From Athripsodes cinereus (lineage: Eukaryota; Arthropoda; Insecta; Trichoptera; Leptoceridae): a DNA stretch of 64,000 nt. Shown piece by piece: positions 7,954 to 20,124 of the stretch (position 1 is the first letter of the stretch; the number at the start of each line of letters is the position of its first letter). The notes beneath the pieces were generated by a model. The model saw only the letters and a program-made list of their open reading frames with translations. It did not search any database and had not been told where the DNA came from. The DNA lies in assembly GCA_947579605.1 (NCBI GenBank), contig OX388307.1, positions 22,173,237-22,237,236 of the forward strand. Reading direction: 5' to 3'. Position numbers and translations under genes: made by a program.

Positions 7954-10356
7954 ATGTGCTCTTTAAAATTTATTTTAATCAGTTGTTGTTTGAAACGTAA
8001 ACTAATTCCGAAATATGTAAACATTAAAACTAATAATAAAAGTGGTAGTGCAATTAAAATAATAAATGTTGCAAAAATAAATTGGATTAAAGAAGAAATT
8101 AAATCGGCATATAAGAAGAAAGATGTTTTACGAACGTATATAAAAGTGCTTCATATGGAACTTATTCATACTTTGCATCCGGTGGAGTGGGAACTGATTG
8201 ATGATGTTGTTTATGATAAAGTGACACAAATTGATATAATTAAAAAACAAAATATGGATAAAAAACTTGATAATTTACAAAAAATAAAACACAAAATAAA
8301 TAATAATTGCACTTCAGCATCGACTAATAAAACAACATTTTTTGATAGATTTGTTAACCTCACAAATGTTAATTTTGATAAAAATGAACTTCAATTATTA
8401 CAAAAAGGTCCTAAATTTAATATTCAGAAAAATAATCAGAAGAATATGGACATTATCAGAGTGGATTTAGAAACTGCTATTAATATTGATAAAAGTATTG
8501 TCAATAAATCTTCACTTAAACATAAATGTGCAGATGTTCTGAACAAACATAATGATATGAATGATTCCCATCCAGACAGCAATAAAACTTCCAAAGTGAT
8601 TGCCAACATAAGAAAGAAGGTTGAAGACAATAACATTATTGTTACCAGGGGAGACAAGGGTCATTCTATTGTTGCAATAGATAAACAGATGTACATAAAT
8701 AAACTTAATGCAGTCATCATAAATGATAAGTGTAAACAATTGACTACAGATCCTACTAATAAGTACCACAAGAAGATCTCTCAGTATTTGAATAACAAAA
8801 AGTACACGTTTGCAGAAAAGAAGAATTTAACAATAATGAATCCTATTGCACCTCGTCTATATGGACTCATTAAGTTGCACAAGCAGGATTACCCAGCAAG
8901 ACCAGTTGTATCATATTTAAATGCTCCAGCAGTTAAAATTGCCAAATTTTTAAATCATGAAATAGTACATCATACTCAGTTCTGTCCTAAATATAGTGTT
9001 AAAAATTCCTTAGATCTTAGTCAAAAACTTGTTAATTTAAAACCACCTAATAATGCATTGCTTGTATCATTTGATGTTAAGAATTTATTTACGAATGTTC
9101 CAGTGTCCGAAGTAATTAATATTTTAGAAACTAAACTTAACGATAAAAATATAGATATAAATATAACTAATAGAATTATTGAATTGACAAATCTGTGTAT
9201 GGAACAGAATTATTTTAAATTTGACGAGAAGTTTTACAGTGTAATTGATTCACTACCAATGGGTAACCAACTGAGTCCGTTACTTAGTGAAATATACATG
9301 GATCATTTTGAGAATCATATGTTTACGTCCAAAAACCCTCTACTTAATTGTTTTTTCAAATATTATAGGTATGTTGATGATATTTTTTGTATTTGGACAG
9401 GAACAAGGAGACAGTTAGATTTGTTTTTGCAATTTATGAATTCAATTAATAAAAATTTGCAGTTTACTTTAGAGATTGAACAGAATAATCAACTTAATTT
9501 TCTGGATTTGACTTTAAGTATTGTTGATTGTAAATTTAAATTTGGAATTTTTAGAAAACCTACGTATACGGACACTATCATCCATGCGTCATCAAACCAT
9601 CCACAAAGCCACAAAATGGCAGCTTTTCATTCCATGTTGAATAGATTGTTAAATATACCCTTGGATAAGGATGAATTTGACAAGGAATATAGAATAATAA
9701 TCGAAATAGCTAGAAATAATGGATATTCAGATAAGATAGTTCATGATATATATAATAAAAAACTAAAAAATAAAATGGTTAAAAATTACATTTACCCAAT
9801 ATTTAATAATAATAATAACAAACCATGGAGAAGAATTCTATATGTAGGAAGATTAACTAATCATTTAAATAGTATAGTGAAGGACTCATTTAAGGGAGCA
9901 TTTTATACAAATAATAATATTGACAAATTGATTTTTAACAATAAAGATAAAATTGATAGAATGGATGGTAGTGGAGTGTATAAAATTAAATGCAAAAATT
10001 GTAGTAGTGTGTATATAGGTGAGACTGGAAGATCGATAAAGTCTAGATTTAAGGAACATTCCAGGGCGTTCAGGGGCCTTTCTAATTTTTCGGAAATGGC
10101 CGATCATTGTGTTGAACATAATCATTCATTTGATATAGACAGTACAGTGGTGTTACATTCCGAATGTGGTGATCGACGTCTGAACGCAATGGAAGCTTTG
10201 GAAATATTTAAGCATCAGGATAATATTGTAAATATCCAAATTCCCGCTAAGTCCCCATTACTAGTTTACCCTGTCTCACCTAATGTTATACCTACCAATG
10301 CCACTCCCCACTCTTCTATTGCAATCCCTGCACCCACCTCTCTCCCCCCTCTTTGA
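7954..10356 (+). CDS. Penelope-like reverse transcriptase with GIY-YIG endonuclease
   Basis: An 800-residue ORF from ATG 7954, intact and the usual length for the family. The N-terminal region carries the FFDRFVNLTNVNFD-like segment typical of Penelope. RT motifs follow in order: TRGDKGHSIVAID, RLYGLIKLHK, PARPVVSYLNAP, SFDVKNLFTNVP, SLPMGNQLSPLLSEIYM, the catalytic YVDD at residues 473-476, LNFLDLTL and FRKPTYTDTIIHASSNHP. A GIY-YIG nuclease lies at the C-terminus (G674-V-Y, then V686-Y-I-G, with R698 and E701 behind), preceded and overlapped by a C-K-N-C cysteine pair. The enzyme nicks the target and reverse transcribes its RNA there. The frame is undamaged, so the protein could be functional. 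A start inside the gap cannot be excluded, but no ATG lies between the gap and 7954 in this frame. Confidence 0.93.
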   Translation: MCSLKFILISCCLKRKLIPKYVNIKTNNKSGSAIKIINVAKINWIKEEIKSAYKKKDVLRTYIKVLHMELIHTLHPVEWELIDDVVYDKVTQIDIIKKQNMDKKLDNLQKIKHKINNNCTSASTNKTTFFDRFVNLTNVNFDKNELQLLQKGPKFNIQKNNQKNMDIIRVDLETAINIDKSIVNKSSLKHKCADVLNKHNDMNDSHPDSNKTSKVIANIRKKVEDNNIIVTRGDKGHSIVAIDKQMYINKLNAVIINDKCKQLTTDPTNKYHKKISQYLNNKKYTFAEKKNLTIMNPIAPRLYGLIKLHKQDYPARPVVSYLNAPAVKIAKFLNHEIVHHTQFCPKYSVKNSLDLSQKLVNLKPPNNALLVSFDVKNLFTNVPVSEVINILETKLNDKNIDINITNRIIELTNLCMEQNYFKFDEKFYSVIDSLPMGNQLSPLLSEIYMDHFENHMFTSKNPLLNCFFKYYRYVDDIFCIWTGTRRQLDLFLQFMNSINKNLQFTLEIEQNNQLNFLDLTLSIVDCKFKFGIFRKPTYTDTIIHASSNHPQSHKMAAFHSMLNRLLNIPLDKDEFDKEYRIIIEIARNNGYSDKIVHDIYNKKLKNKMVKNYIYPIFNNNNNKPWRRILYVGRLTNHLNSIVKDSFKGAFYTNNNIDKLIFNNKDKIDRMDGSGVYKIKCKNCSSVYIGETGRSIKSRFKEHSRAFRGLSNFSEMADHCVEHNHSFDIDSTVVLHSECGDRRLNAMEALEIFKHQDNIVNIQIPAKSPLLVYPVSPNVIPTNATPHSSIAIPAPTSLPPL

Positions 10357-10397
10357 CTACCTTCAATTTTTGTAGGTGACATTTTTATTGTTTCAGT

Positions 10398-10439
10398 ACT
10401 CTTGAGAATGCCCATTGAAGTGGGCGAAAACGTTAGAGT
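10398..10439 (+). ncRNA. Candidate hammerhead-like fold in the Penelope 3' region
   Basis: ACTCT (10398-10402) pairs with AGAGT (10435-10439). Inside lies a stem GCCCA/TGGGC (10410-10414 with 10421-10425) followed directly by GAAA. Penelope elements are known to carry short hammerhead ribozymes, and stem II followed by GAAA is their hallmark. However, the other half of the core (CUGAUGA) is not matched: the sequence reads TTGAGAAT. I therefore call this a relic or divergent fold, not an active ribozyme. Confidence 0.35.
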
Positions 10440-10585
10440 TTGAATAAATGTGGTGAAAATTATAACAGTGTTTTGATTGTTTCATAAATATTGAATATGA
10501 ATTTTCACAGTGTGAACACAAACACCCTTCAACAATTGCCTAGATTTGATTTTTTTTAATTGGTAGTACCTAGATATTTGGATGT

Positions 10586-10843
10586 TTGGATATGTATAAA
10601 AAGGATGTATCCGAAAGATGGGGTATGATAAAGTGCGGACGTTCGAGAACTACGCTGCTTGATCACGTGAATCAAATTGTCAAGGACGGTCGCCTGCCGA
10701 GTAAAAGGAATCGGCATGCGTGTATAAGAATTTATATGAAAGTAGAGGAAGCGAGAGAAGTATGTGAGAATAGATCTATATGACGTTCCATCCTCTCTGC
10801 CAAGCTCGCTTGTTTGGTAATGGTGTTTTAAACCATATATAAA
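10586..10843 (+). pseudogene. C-terminal remnant of a non-LTR retrotransposon ORF
   Basis: The reading frame resembles the end of RTE/Jockey-type ORF2 proteins (segments such as SRTTLLDHVNQIVKDG, RNRHACIRIYMKVEEAREVC). A TGA at 10781-10783 falls where a tryptophan would be expected; the frame then continues (RSILSAK...) to a stop near 10835. No 5' part or target duplication was found. The family assignment is by overall resemblance only. Confidence 0.5.
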
Positions 10844-11040
10844 AACCTATAACATATAATATTAATCAGTAAAGTATCTTATTACTTTACTTCAAGGAAT
10901 TGTTATAAAAACTAAAGAACACACAAAAACCATACCATAATTTATATAAAGCTAATATAATCTCTGTATCGCTCAATATGAACACGCTTCTATAACATAT
11001 ATTGTGTAATTTATTTCCTTAAGTGTTTACGACTTATGTA

Positions 11041-11430
11041 GGTTAGGGTGCCCCAAAAAATCATTATCATTATTTTGAAAGACAACCCACTTATTCTTCG
11101 CAAACCAAATTTCGTAAATTTTAAAGCACGTACCGAATCAACCTCAGTATTTGCATTGGATAAGTAAGGCAGAAGAAGTGTTCAGTTATTCAGGCTCGGT
11201 AATCAGATGATGAGAGTGTGCTGTAAGGGACTGGAAGCAACAATCCCAAAACAAAACTCTTAAACATTAATACGTCTATTTACAAATACGAGTAGGTACC
11301 TATACAAATATAAGATATCGATTTGGCACAAGATTCTTTTATCCAATCGTCAAGATATTAATATATTTACCCAAATTATTAGGGCTTAATAGAAATATAG
11401 CGATTTTGTAGAGCTTGGGACACCCTACTG
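11041..11430. mobile_element. MITE, Tc1/mariner-like, 390 bp
   Basis: The ends are inverted repeats: left GGTTAGGGTGCCCCAA, right (reverse complement) CAGTAGGGTGTCCCAA, matching at 12 of 16 positions. The element is flanked by TA on both sides (11039-11040 and 11431-11432), the duplication made by Tc1/mariner transposases. No transposase ORF is present, so it is a non-autonomous copy. Confidence 0.65.
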
Positions 11431-11432
11431 TA

Positions 11433-12998
11433 TACCGACTATTAAGTCAGTAAGATAGGTAGCTTTAAACCTCTATATGTTTGCTTTCTAGAATATTACA
11501 ATATTTTTTGTTCACCTATATTACCGATATTGGAAAATTCATTATTACAATATCTTCAATATTTCACCTCTTGAAGTACTTCCAACTTTCACACACCTGA
11601 TATTTTCATTGAGATTAGTATTTTAAGAACAACGATAAATATTATTATTTGTCGTTTGGTAACACTTGGGTTGTACATTTAGTAAAAAAACGAGGCTAAA
11701 TTATGCATACTTTTACACAAAACTTCACGTATTCTGTAAAGATAATGTATTTTTTTTCTTGTTATCTCCTTCGTTTTCGAAACTTAACTTCTTTCTAACT
11801 AACTTTTTTTTAACAGATGTTAATTTTCAAGACATAAAATGTATCAAACATTACATTAAATTTGAATTCCTTTCTGCCTTCACCCTTCGCATTTCATGTC
11901 CAGAACCATGGGCGGAAGAAATTCAATTTAACGCAATCATGTTCTGATTAAGTCATCTTACATTTTCCATACTTACTCAATATTAAACATAACAAATTAC
12001 ATTTTGATAAATTAAAATCTTCAGGAATATTTACTAATCCAATGTAAGAAACTTCAAGTAATTCATAAATTTCAAATGCTACGAATTTACGGAATTCAAA
12101 GATTGTTATAAAATACGTAAGCATTGTAATATGCAACTCCCCTGTAAATAAATTAAATTTCCATAGATTGATATTGATATTACTTATACATTAACTAAAA
12201 AGTTTCTTGAAACAGGGATCTAATATTCTGTATTTGAGCCACATTCTCCTTAGGGAATCTAGGAAATATTCAAAGGAGATGAATCCTAAAATAATATTCA
12301 TGTTTTTTTTATACTCGCGAATGCTTTCTTGCTTCGTAGTATTATCATATTATTATATTTTAGGATGTTGGGTGGTATGTTGTAGGTGGTACCTACTTCC
12401 TTAAAGCTAACCATTTTTCATGTGATAGTGGATGCTCTTTCCAGTCTTCATATTCATCGCACGTTCCGGTCGTTTTTGTTCTGGAACATGTAGATATTAT
12501 TGTTAGCATGGGTGTTTAGGCAAACATTTACAATACTTACTATTACTTACGTAATACGGTACCACTTATATCGTAGGTACCTACATATAGAATATTCATT
12601 TAAGGTATGCACTACATACATACATATATACAATATAAGTACCAGTCTCACTACCAGTAAGTGACACCCATATCCATCAAACGTATCATACACAGTGAAA
12701 GTGATTAAGTTCAACACTTTATATGTATTATTTTAATTATAAATTAATACATTCAGGCCATTAGGTACATAGATTCGTTTTGGCAACTGATGAAAATTTC
12801 ATGTACAAAAGTTGCTATAGGTATACTTTTTTATATTTTTTAAAAAAATTATTTATTTTTTCAGAGTAACAATTTTATTTCTTTATTGAAATTTTGTTTT
12901 TTCTTTCATCGGTAATAACATACAAAATTTTGTCAAATTAAGTTCATATTTCAAAAACAATTTATTCCAAATTTCGTCATCTGTATAAAACAGTACCT
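11433..12998. other. AT-rich non-coding DNA
   Basis: Short open frames (for example 11666-11947) have no recognisable domain and biased low-complexity composition. I see no gene, RNA or repeat here. Confidence 0.5.
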
Positions 12999-13221
12999 AT
13001 GCCTGATATGGTGGTCTTCCTACACTCCTGGTAGTTGTTCTTGGTTTCTTGGTTTGGTAGGAAGACCACCACTACGATGGAGGGATGACCTGGTCAAGTA
13101 CGTCGGTGTCAACTGGATGCAGAGAGCCCAAGATAGAGCGGCGTGGAAGGCGATGGAGGAGGCCTTCGTCCAGGAGTGGACGGGAGTAGGCTAGGAAGAA
13201 GAAGAAGAAGATGCCTGATAT
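12999..13221 (+). mobile_element. 5'-inverted, truncated LINE insertion with target duplications
   Basis: The insert (13010-13210) is bracketed by the 11-bp direct repeat ATGCCTGATAT (12999-13009, 13211-13221). From 13060 to 13194 it encodes the end of an RT protein (GRPPLRWRDDL...NWMQRAQDRAAW...EWTGVG, then TAG), followed by a GAA-repeat tail. The first part (13010-13056) is the upstream coding sequence turned around: its reverse complement reads TKKPRTTTRSVGRPP in frame. The two parts share GGTGGTCTTCCTAC as a 14-bp perfect inverted repeat. This is the structure left by twin priming during target-primed reverse transcription. Confidence 0.88.
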
Positions 13222-14051
13222 TATATTTTTTTTTTGATGAATAAAAAACATAGTACCAAAATCTCTGTGAAATCCTCAGCAAAAAATATGTAGGTGTCCC
13301 ACTCATTTCTTTAAGTTTTCGAGACTTGTGTAGAACTCAATATAGTATTATAGTAAAATACCGCTATAAGGCATCCAACATATTCATTTCAGCGATGAGA
13401 TGAGACTTCTCATTCTGAATATATTTTTTTATGAACACGAAGAAGACATGTTTCATACGTGTCGAGATGGTAAAGACAGATTATATGAATAATTTATAAA
13501 AAATAGTTATAATATTTGTTACATTACTCGGTTAGTTTAGGTTTTTTTATGCGCGATGAAAATCACGTGATTGAAATTTTGTATTAAAATGCCCAGTCTA
13601 CACATTTTGTTGCATAGCCAAGTACCGGATAGATATCTAGAAATGTATAGGCATATAATAGTTTCTGATGCAAATTTAACACGCACTCCATTTCAAATTA
13701 TAGTGGCGCTATGCTACGACTGGTGATGAGGCTTTTAACAAACATTTATGCTTCTGATATTTTTTTAACATAAAATATTTTTTTAAAACATTTTATACAT
13801 TTTTTTTGACGTGGTGAGGCTGTTTCTACTTAGCTATTTACTTATATTGTTGATCTTTTCATTGATACTCTTTTTTGTTTAAGTGAATTTAATGCATTGT
13901 ATTAGACAATAGATACTTATAAATTTAGTTAACATAAGAAATTTCAAACCTTCAAATATGTATGTAAGTTCTCACATATCAAAGTTTTTGATATTAATTT
14001 GTTGTTTTCGAAGTTGTTTCTAAATTTAATCATTATATAAAGTTACATAAT
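13222..14051. other. AT-rich non-coding DNA
   Basis: No gene, RNA or repeat recognised. Confidence 0.5.
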
Positions 14052-14200
14052 TATTAGGTGAATTGAAACAAGTGTTTCTTTCGACTTTAGATAATATATC
14101 GTGAAAGAGATGTCTTTCGACTTATCAGGTCGTTATCAGGCTCTACATAACGATCAAAAATATATTATAGAAAGAAACACTTGTTTCAATTTACCTAATA
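14052..14200. mobile_element. Short foldback element (MITE), about 149 bp
   Basis: Terminal inverted repeats of 31 bp (14052-14082 and 14170-14200) match at 30 positions. The outer part reads TATTAGGTGAATTGAAACAA. About 87 bases lie between the arms. No convincing target duplication beyond AT-rich flanks can be fixed. Confidence 0.7.
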
Positions 14201-17200
14201 TTATAGAATTTTACTACGTGTGCACAGACAATTAATTCATTAATAACATAACTTTATACATAAATTGAATACATATAACTGTAAAAGTCAATGTCTAGAA
14301 AAGACAACATCTTTAGTAGCTCCCCAGAAAGGGACTATACCTACCTATGCTGACATTAACACGGTATACTCGTATAACAGATAATTTCCTTTCGTATATT
14401 GCCCTATAACTTAATTGAATAAAGCACATCTTGCGAAATAGATTCGAAACGTATATTTATATTGTTTTTTTATATTTGGAAAATTATCAGTTGAAACAAA
14501 ATAAAATACCCAAAGCCAGGCTTATAACAATAAAAAGTACATTTTTATGCTTTTTACAAAATAATGGAATGATTAGAACGCATGTGTTTTCGATATTTCG
14601 ACCATTTTACTAAAGTCAAATAAAATTTGATTTCCCCTATTTTTTCGCAATATTCTATAAAATATTTCGTAGCATATTCCTGAAATCCTACATATTTTTA
14701 ATACAAAGAAAATCTGCGTCGTAGAAAAGAGTGTGGGTGTATTTTTATTCTTAAAAATGATTTTGAAACTAATACTTGCGTTTAAAAAATTATTCTCCAG
14801 AGTGTATTTTATAAGAGAAGAATGAAAAAATAGATGTGCTTAGAGGAGAGGAAATATAAGATATAGGACCACAATATTTTCTGCAATCTCCTCTATACCT
14901 ATAGGTACTAGTACATATCATTAAATACGAGAAAGTAGAGATGTAACGGATAGTAATTTTAGTTGATACCGGATTCGCTATGTCAATCTGATGAATTAGT
15001 GAAATTTTTTTTTTTTTAAATTGGCAACTTTATTTGAGTTCCATTTTTCTCGACTTGGTATAATGAATTATGGCAATTAAAAATATGAAAATTGAGAATA
15101 TCGAGAGTTCAGTTTTATAAACCAACCACTCGCGATTCTAATATTCCATAATATGTCACATTAAAGTTTTGAAGTAGTATGACGGTCTACTAAAAACTCA
15201 AAACAAATATGTGCTTCTAATACAAATAATTCATATTTTAGAATTTTTGTTTGTAAAATTGATGGAGAATCACTTTCTACGTATAATAAGTCAAAATTCT
15301 ATATTTTGAAATAACCAATGTTTGATCTATGGAACTGGATTGTCGATTTATTATATTTATAACACCCGGATGTTTAGTTTTGTTCTTAATTTAAACGTCC
15401 TTAATTCGACAGGATAATGGGTTAATGGGTTAATATTGTTTTTTTTTTCTATAAAATAACTTTCAACTTTTTAGTGAGTTGTGACGTTAATTCAAAGTTT
15501 AATCAATGAAAATCATAAACACTAATCAATAGTGCTATGTATTGGAAGATTTTTACTTGTGAAATCAAAAACTCATTATCGCTAAACAGTTAATCGTTCG
15601 AATAATAGTTATAGTTTTCCAATTGTCCCTAGGCCCCTGTTATGCAGGCACTTGGACTCGTCATACATACATTCACAAAATTCATTTCAATTTCAAACAC
15701 AATCGATGAAAGAACAATCAAAGTAAAACAAAACATCAAATTACATTATTTTTGTAGTCACGGATGTAAAGTGTCCGGATCCACAACGTCAAATGTTAAA
15801 ATAAATAATTCAAATTATATAAATGAAAACTTATGAAGATAGATTAAGATCGGAAACTTGATAGTTGCCGGATATCGGTTACATCTTTAATAGAGAGTGT
15901 ACAAGAATTGCCTAACTAACCGCACCAAGGCGAATGGCTTTCATAATGGAACCTCCAGAGGATTCCCTCTGTACTATCTTGTAAGAATATGATTTCATCA
16001 TAGGAATATATTATTATTATGACTAGTGTAGTGCTATCCGGCCTAGCTCAGGAAATAAATATCCAATTGACAAATTAGCACGTGCAGAAGAGATACATGT
16101 TTATTTCCCGGAGAAATGACAAAAATAGTGAGAAAATATTTAAGAACCAACAAGACTGTGGTGAAAATATTTTCGATAGAAAATTTATGTAATGTTAATT
16201 TCTTTTGGTGATTTTTTCTGCTTAATAGTCTAGTTTTTACTATGAGCAATTGTAATATTTTAATGCAATTGAATTTTATACAAATTTTGGTAAATTAAAT
16301 AAAAAATAAATATCAAGACATTAACATATTTTGGCAATCACCAGGACAGAATTTAATATTAATATTAATTAATGATTTAGCCTAAAACCTGTCTAAATTA
16401 TGAGACCCCGCATAGGGTGTATTATTTTACCTCTGTATTGCCTAATCACGGTGTCTCTTGAGGATATAATTATTTATATAAAAACATGTATACGAACGAA
16501 CTTTAATATTTATATGTTGACTATGTAAGCTTATGGGATAATAATACATTACGGCAATTCCTTTTTCCTAATGGAAAGTAATTTGTTTTAAAAATTATTA
16601 TTTTTGAAATATCAAATAAGCTTACTCACTGCGAGTGCTTCCTGGAAGATTTGATAATACGGATGGTGCAACGCAACAGTGTGATAAACCATTAAATAAT
16701 GAAATTAATTATTGTCACAATTTAGGCGAGATGGTAAATACAGCAAAGAGGTTTTCCACCAAAAATTTAGTTTCACTCACTTGTTTAGTATATGAAGTCA
16801 ATCCGCTATCTAACACAATTGTTGAAAATGCCGTGATGGTATCAATGTATTAGCGAATACACGAACGGAAAGAATCATGCCTTTATGCAGTTTGCATTTA
16901 TGGTATTTTTTGCTTTTTTGTATGTCTTATGCCTGAACTTAGTGTAGGTTTACCTAAATATAATTCATACCTTACAATCATAATTTAATCTCGCTTTCAT
17001 TTATAGAAAAGTATTATTACAACCAGTTGTCCGATATATTTTTTTGTTAACTCACAACTGAAAACTCAATACAAAACATCAATAAACTAATTTTGAGTTT
17101 GATATGACTTAATACATTGTTGCATACCATTAATCATATACAAGTAGCTAAGAAATACGTTAAAATACACACCCATGCAGGTAGCCACGACATGTCATAT

Positions 17201-18023
17201 AGGTATTATTTTTATGTATTTTTTACGTAGGTGGGGATTTTTTTTCTGTTTCGTTTTCTTGAAGGGATTCTTGATCGTATAATAATTTGAAAATAACAAG
17301 TGTTTATGCTACTACATTCACTCATGTTGTAAAATGTTTATTGCGCACGAATTTTTTCCCAACTGCTGATTGGCATTGTGGGAGCACCTACATTGAAGAA
17401 TATTAAGAATAGATATTTGTAATATAAAGTTTCTCTTTATTTGAATGTTCTTAAACTTTTACATACAGATTAAGAATCACTTCTTGATTCGATTCGCTGC
17501 GTGTGGTAGTTTTTATGTCAATTTCTTGGTAATTTTTATTTCGTGATGGTTTATATTTAATAGGTACTTCATGTACAATTATTTTAATTGATAATTTTTT
17601 TGTGACAATTTTTTTGGTTTTAATTAAGTATAAAGATTTTGTGCTTAAAGGTGTCTAAAAGTCTTAGTGGATGGGAGGGAGGTGGGGCAGAGCATATTTT
17701 GAACCCGGTCGCTTATTGGGCTTAAGACGGGGCTGAGTTTATTAGGAAAATGGAAGATATATTGTAAAAATGATGATACACCTACCTACGGTTTTACTGA
17801 AGTCTCAATTTGAAAATCATCTCTCGATTTGAACTATTTTAATTTATGGGATCACACTGACCGACAGTTCTAATGATATAACCAATCCTTTATTTCAGCA
17901 TTGTCTAATTTGTTATAATAATACAGTTTTTTTTTTACTAAAAAATTCTTAGTGTAATGTTATCACCTTATTCTTACTTTACATATAATGTGACCTCATA
18001 CAACGGTTAATAAGCCATGTTTA
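14201..18023. other. AT-rich non-coding DNA
   Basis: About 3.8 kb with only short chance open frames. One GC-richer patch at about 17640-17730 matches nothing I recognise. No RNA gene or repeat was found. Confidence 0.45.
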
Positions 18024-18125
18024 AGTGAGAATGGCATCCCAACGCTTACGAATTGGTTCTAGGCTGGCTTAAGTGATCACTTTTGGTGTCCATGGAGATC
18101 GTTTACCAATTCCGCCATTCTCACT
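18024..18125. repeat. Foldback element with 12-bp perfect ends
   Basis: AGTGAGAATGGC (18024-18035) is mirrored by GCCATTCTCACT (18114-18125). In the middle is a 12-bp palindrome AAGTGATCACTT (18071-18082). The segment is GC-richer than its surroundings, which suggests a small inserted element. No target duplication is evident. Confidence 0.55.
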
Positions 18126-18712
18126 GTTACGATGTAAGGCCCACCAATCGAGAAACACTTTTTGCAAATCATATTATATGTTATAGGTAAGTTGAATGAA
18201 ATAAACTTTCACATCGACCAATAACATCTACATATTGAAAAGGTCTCGTATATACGCTGGTGCTGGCCTGTTTTTGTCACCGTTTTTATCTACTGATTAA
18301 TTCGCTATGGAATAATTAATCACGGTAGGGTTTGCGTTGTTACATTTTTTATTCTCACCTCTTTTGATCAGTGAACTGTTTTTATTCCGTGTCCACCGCC
18401 TGTCCTATACAAATTTAATTCGGATCACTGATCAAACTTTGTACTACACCTTCTACCGAATTTGTAAAATGTGAACACAGAGGAAAATATTTTAAATAAA
18501 TAATGTGTTTTATCTATCCTACACTATAAACGTATTATATTATGTTATTATTTATTATCGCGTCAAACCACATTTATGTAACAGTGACAACTTCGATGAC
18601 TTTATAAATTATTTTGCTCACATTCCATATATCATTTTAAAACTTTTTTTTCATTTAAATAAATAAGTTTATCCATGAAAATAATATTACTGAGAAGTAT
18701 TTTCGTACATCA

Positions 18713-18850
18713 CTCATCGCACCTTCCGTGAGCACACGGGAGAAACTAGTCTTCTCCATCAAGAGCGACTTTTTGCTAATGGAGTCACCTCTTTCCACGA
18801 TATTACAAGCACTCTGATATTAGAAATTGTGTTTTGTAACCTTCAGAACA
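18713..18850 (-). mobile_element. Old LINE 3' end (family of 41050 and 46226)
   Basis: On the plus strand this shows a decayed version of the block seen at 46255-46345: GAGCACACGGGAGAAACTAG, CAAGAGCGACTTTTTGCTAATGG (compare CAGAGCGACTCTGCGCCAATTG) and GTCACCTCTTTCCACGATATT. It is the most diverged of four copies in this window. It is too short and damaged to code. Confidence 0.65.
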
Positions 18851-19962
18851 AACGTTCGAAAACCTTATGTATAAGCGAATAGTGTTTTCATTTGCCAATT
18901 CTCATTTCCGGTGACTGGTTATACTACATTCATAACTGACTATTCAATTCCTAAAACTTTTACATGAAATCTCTGCAGAAAATATAATCATTGATTTCGT
19001 AAAAAGTATGTAAAATTTTCCAAAGGATCTAAAATTTTGAAGACTATTGCAAAATAACTTGAACAGAAATAACATATAACCTAATAATTTGCCACCTATT
19101 TTTAGAATCGAATTTCAAATTTAATTGTTCAAAATTTTCAATGAATTTCTCGTTCATTTCAGGAAGATTATAAAGACCTAAACTTACAGTTAGTATTGAC
19201 TGTCAAAAAATGTTAAGCGTACGGTTTCAAGAATTTTCTCCTTAATTGAATTCAGTTGCTTTAAAATAACGTGTTTTCAGATTAAACTTATTCTCACACA
19301 GAGAGCATACTAAGCAGAATTATACAAGAAAACTGCTTATGCTAAAATAATGTATTGTTCATTATGACTATAACATATTAGAAAATACCTAAAACACGTA
19401 TAACAAGTTTTAAATGATTAACGAACCAAGTAGAAGATACCTACATACTCGAACTTAGGTATTATGTATAGCAAAACATAACAAACCATTTTGTTTACAC
19501 AAACAAAATACTAGAGTAAGATTGTGTGATGGAGAAGCTTCTTTCACTCCTTTTCTTTTCCGCTGACTTTTGTTTCTGTTTATTTTCCTCATAATATTTC
19601 TCTTCTCATCTTCAGCATGGATATCACGTCTTATCCTCATTCCCTTGTATTTTATTGAGGGGTTCAAAGCATAAAAGGTACACAGGCTACACACTCAAAA
19701 CATCGACAAGTACATACTTATTTCATAAAAAATATATCTAGGTTATACTGCTAGAAAGAAATAATATTCCGGTTATCAAAATAATAATGATCCTTGATGT
19801 TTTTCTATGAGAATCCTTCAAACAAATAACCTCGTTTATAGTTACACGGGTATTCCACTGTTATACTTCATCATCAATGTTATACTTACTTTCAAAAATA
19901 AATAATTAATCTAAAACTGAATCGGCAAATATGTACACATAGAAATAAGTAAAATAGATATC
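18851..19962. other. AT-rich non-coding DNA
   Basis: No gene, RNA or repeat recognised. Confidence 0.45.
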
Positions 19963-20027
19963 TTTACTTTAATGCGAACCTATCAATATGTAAATTTAAC
20001 ATATTGATAGGTTAATATCAAAGTAAA
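19963..20027. repeat. Perfect 15-bp hairpin with outer paired arms
   Basis: AACCTATCAATATGT (19977-19991) and its reverse complement (19999-20013) enclose a 7-base loop. Farther out, TTTACTTT (19963-19970) pairs with AAAGTAAA (20020-20027). The hairpin could be the core of a tiny foldback element. Confidence 0.75.
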
Positions 20028-20124
20028 ATGATCTATACCATTTGATAAAAGATAATGTCACCTTCTTTGATAGTCAACATTGGAATTCAACTCATGCGTA
20101 CTTTGTAAATTGAAAGTAACACAC

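Larger units (their letters stand above)
7898..10510 (+). mobile_element. Penelope-like element, 5' end in the gap
   Basis: This is the visible part of a Penelope-like retroelement: about 55 bases of leader, the single ORF (7954-10356) and a 3' region with an AATAAA at 10443-10448. A 9-bp inverted repeat (GTGAAAATT 10453-10461, AATTTTCAC 10500-10508) lies near the end. The exact 3' boundary and target duplication cannot be fixed because the 5' end is missing. Elements of this type often carry a second partial copy upstream (pseudo-LTR), and collapse of such a repeat would be a natural reason for the gap. Confidence 0.8.

Noticed and set aside
11666..11947. 93-codon frame
   Set aside because: F/L/K-rich composition expected from AT-rich DNA; no domain.
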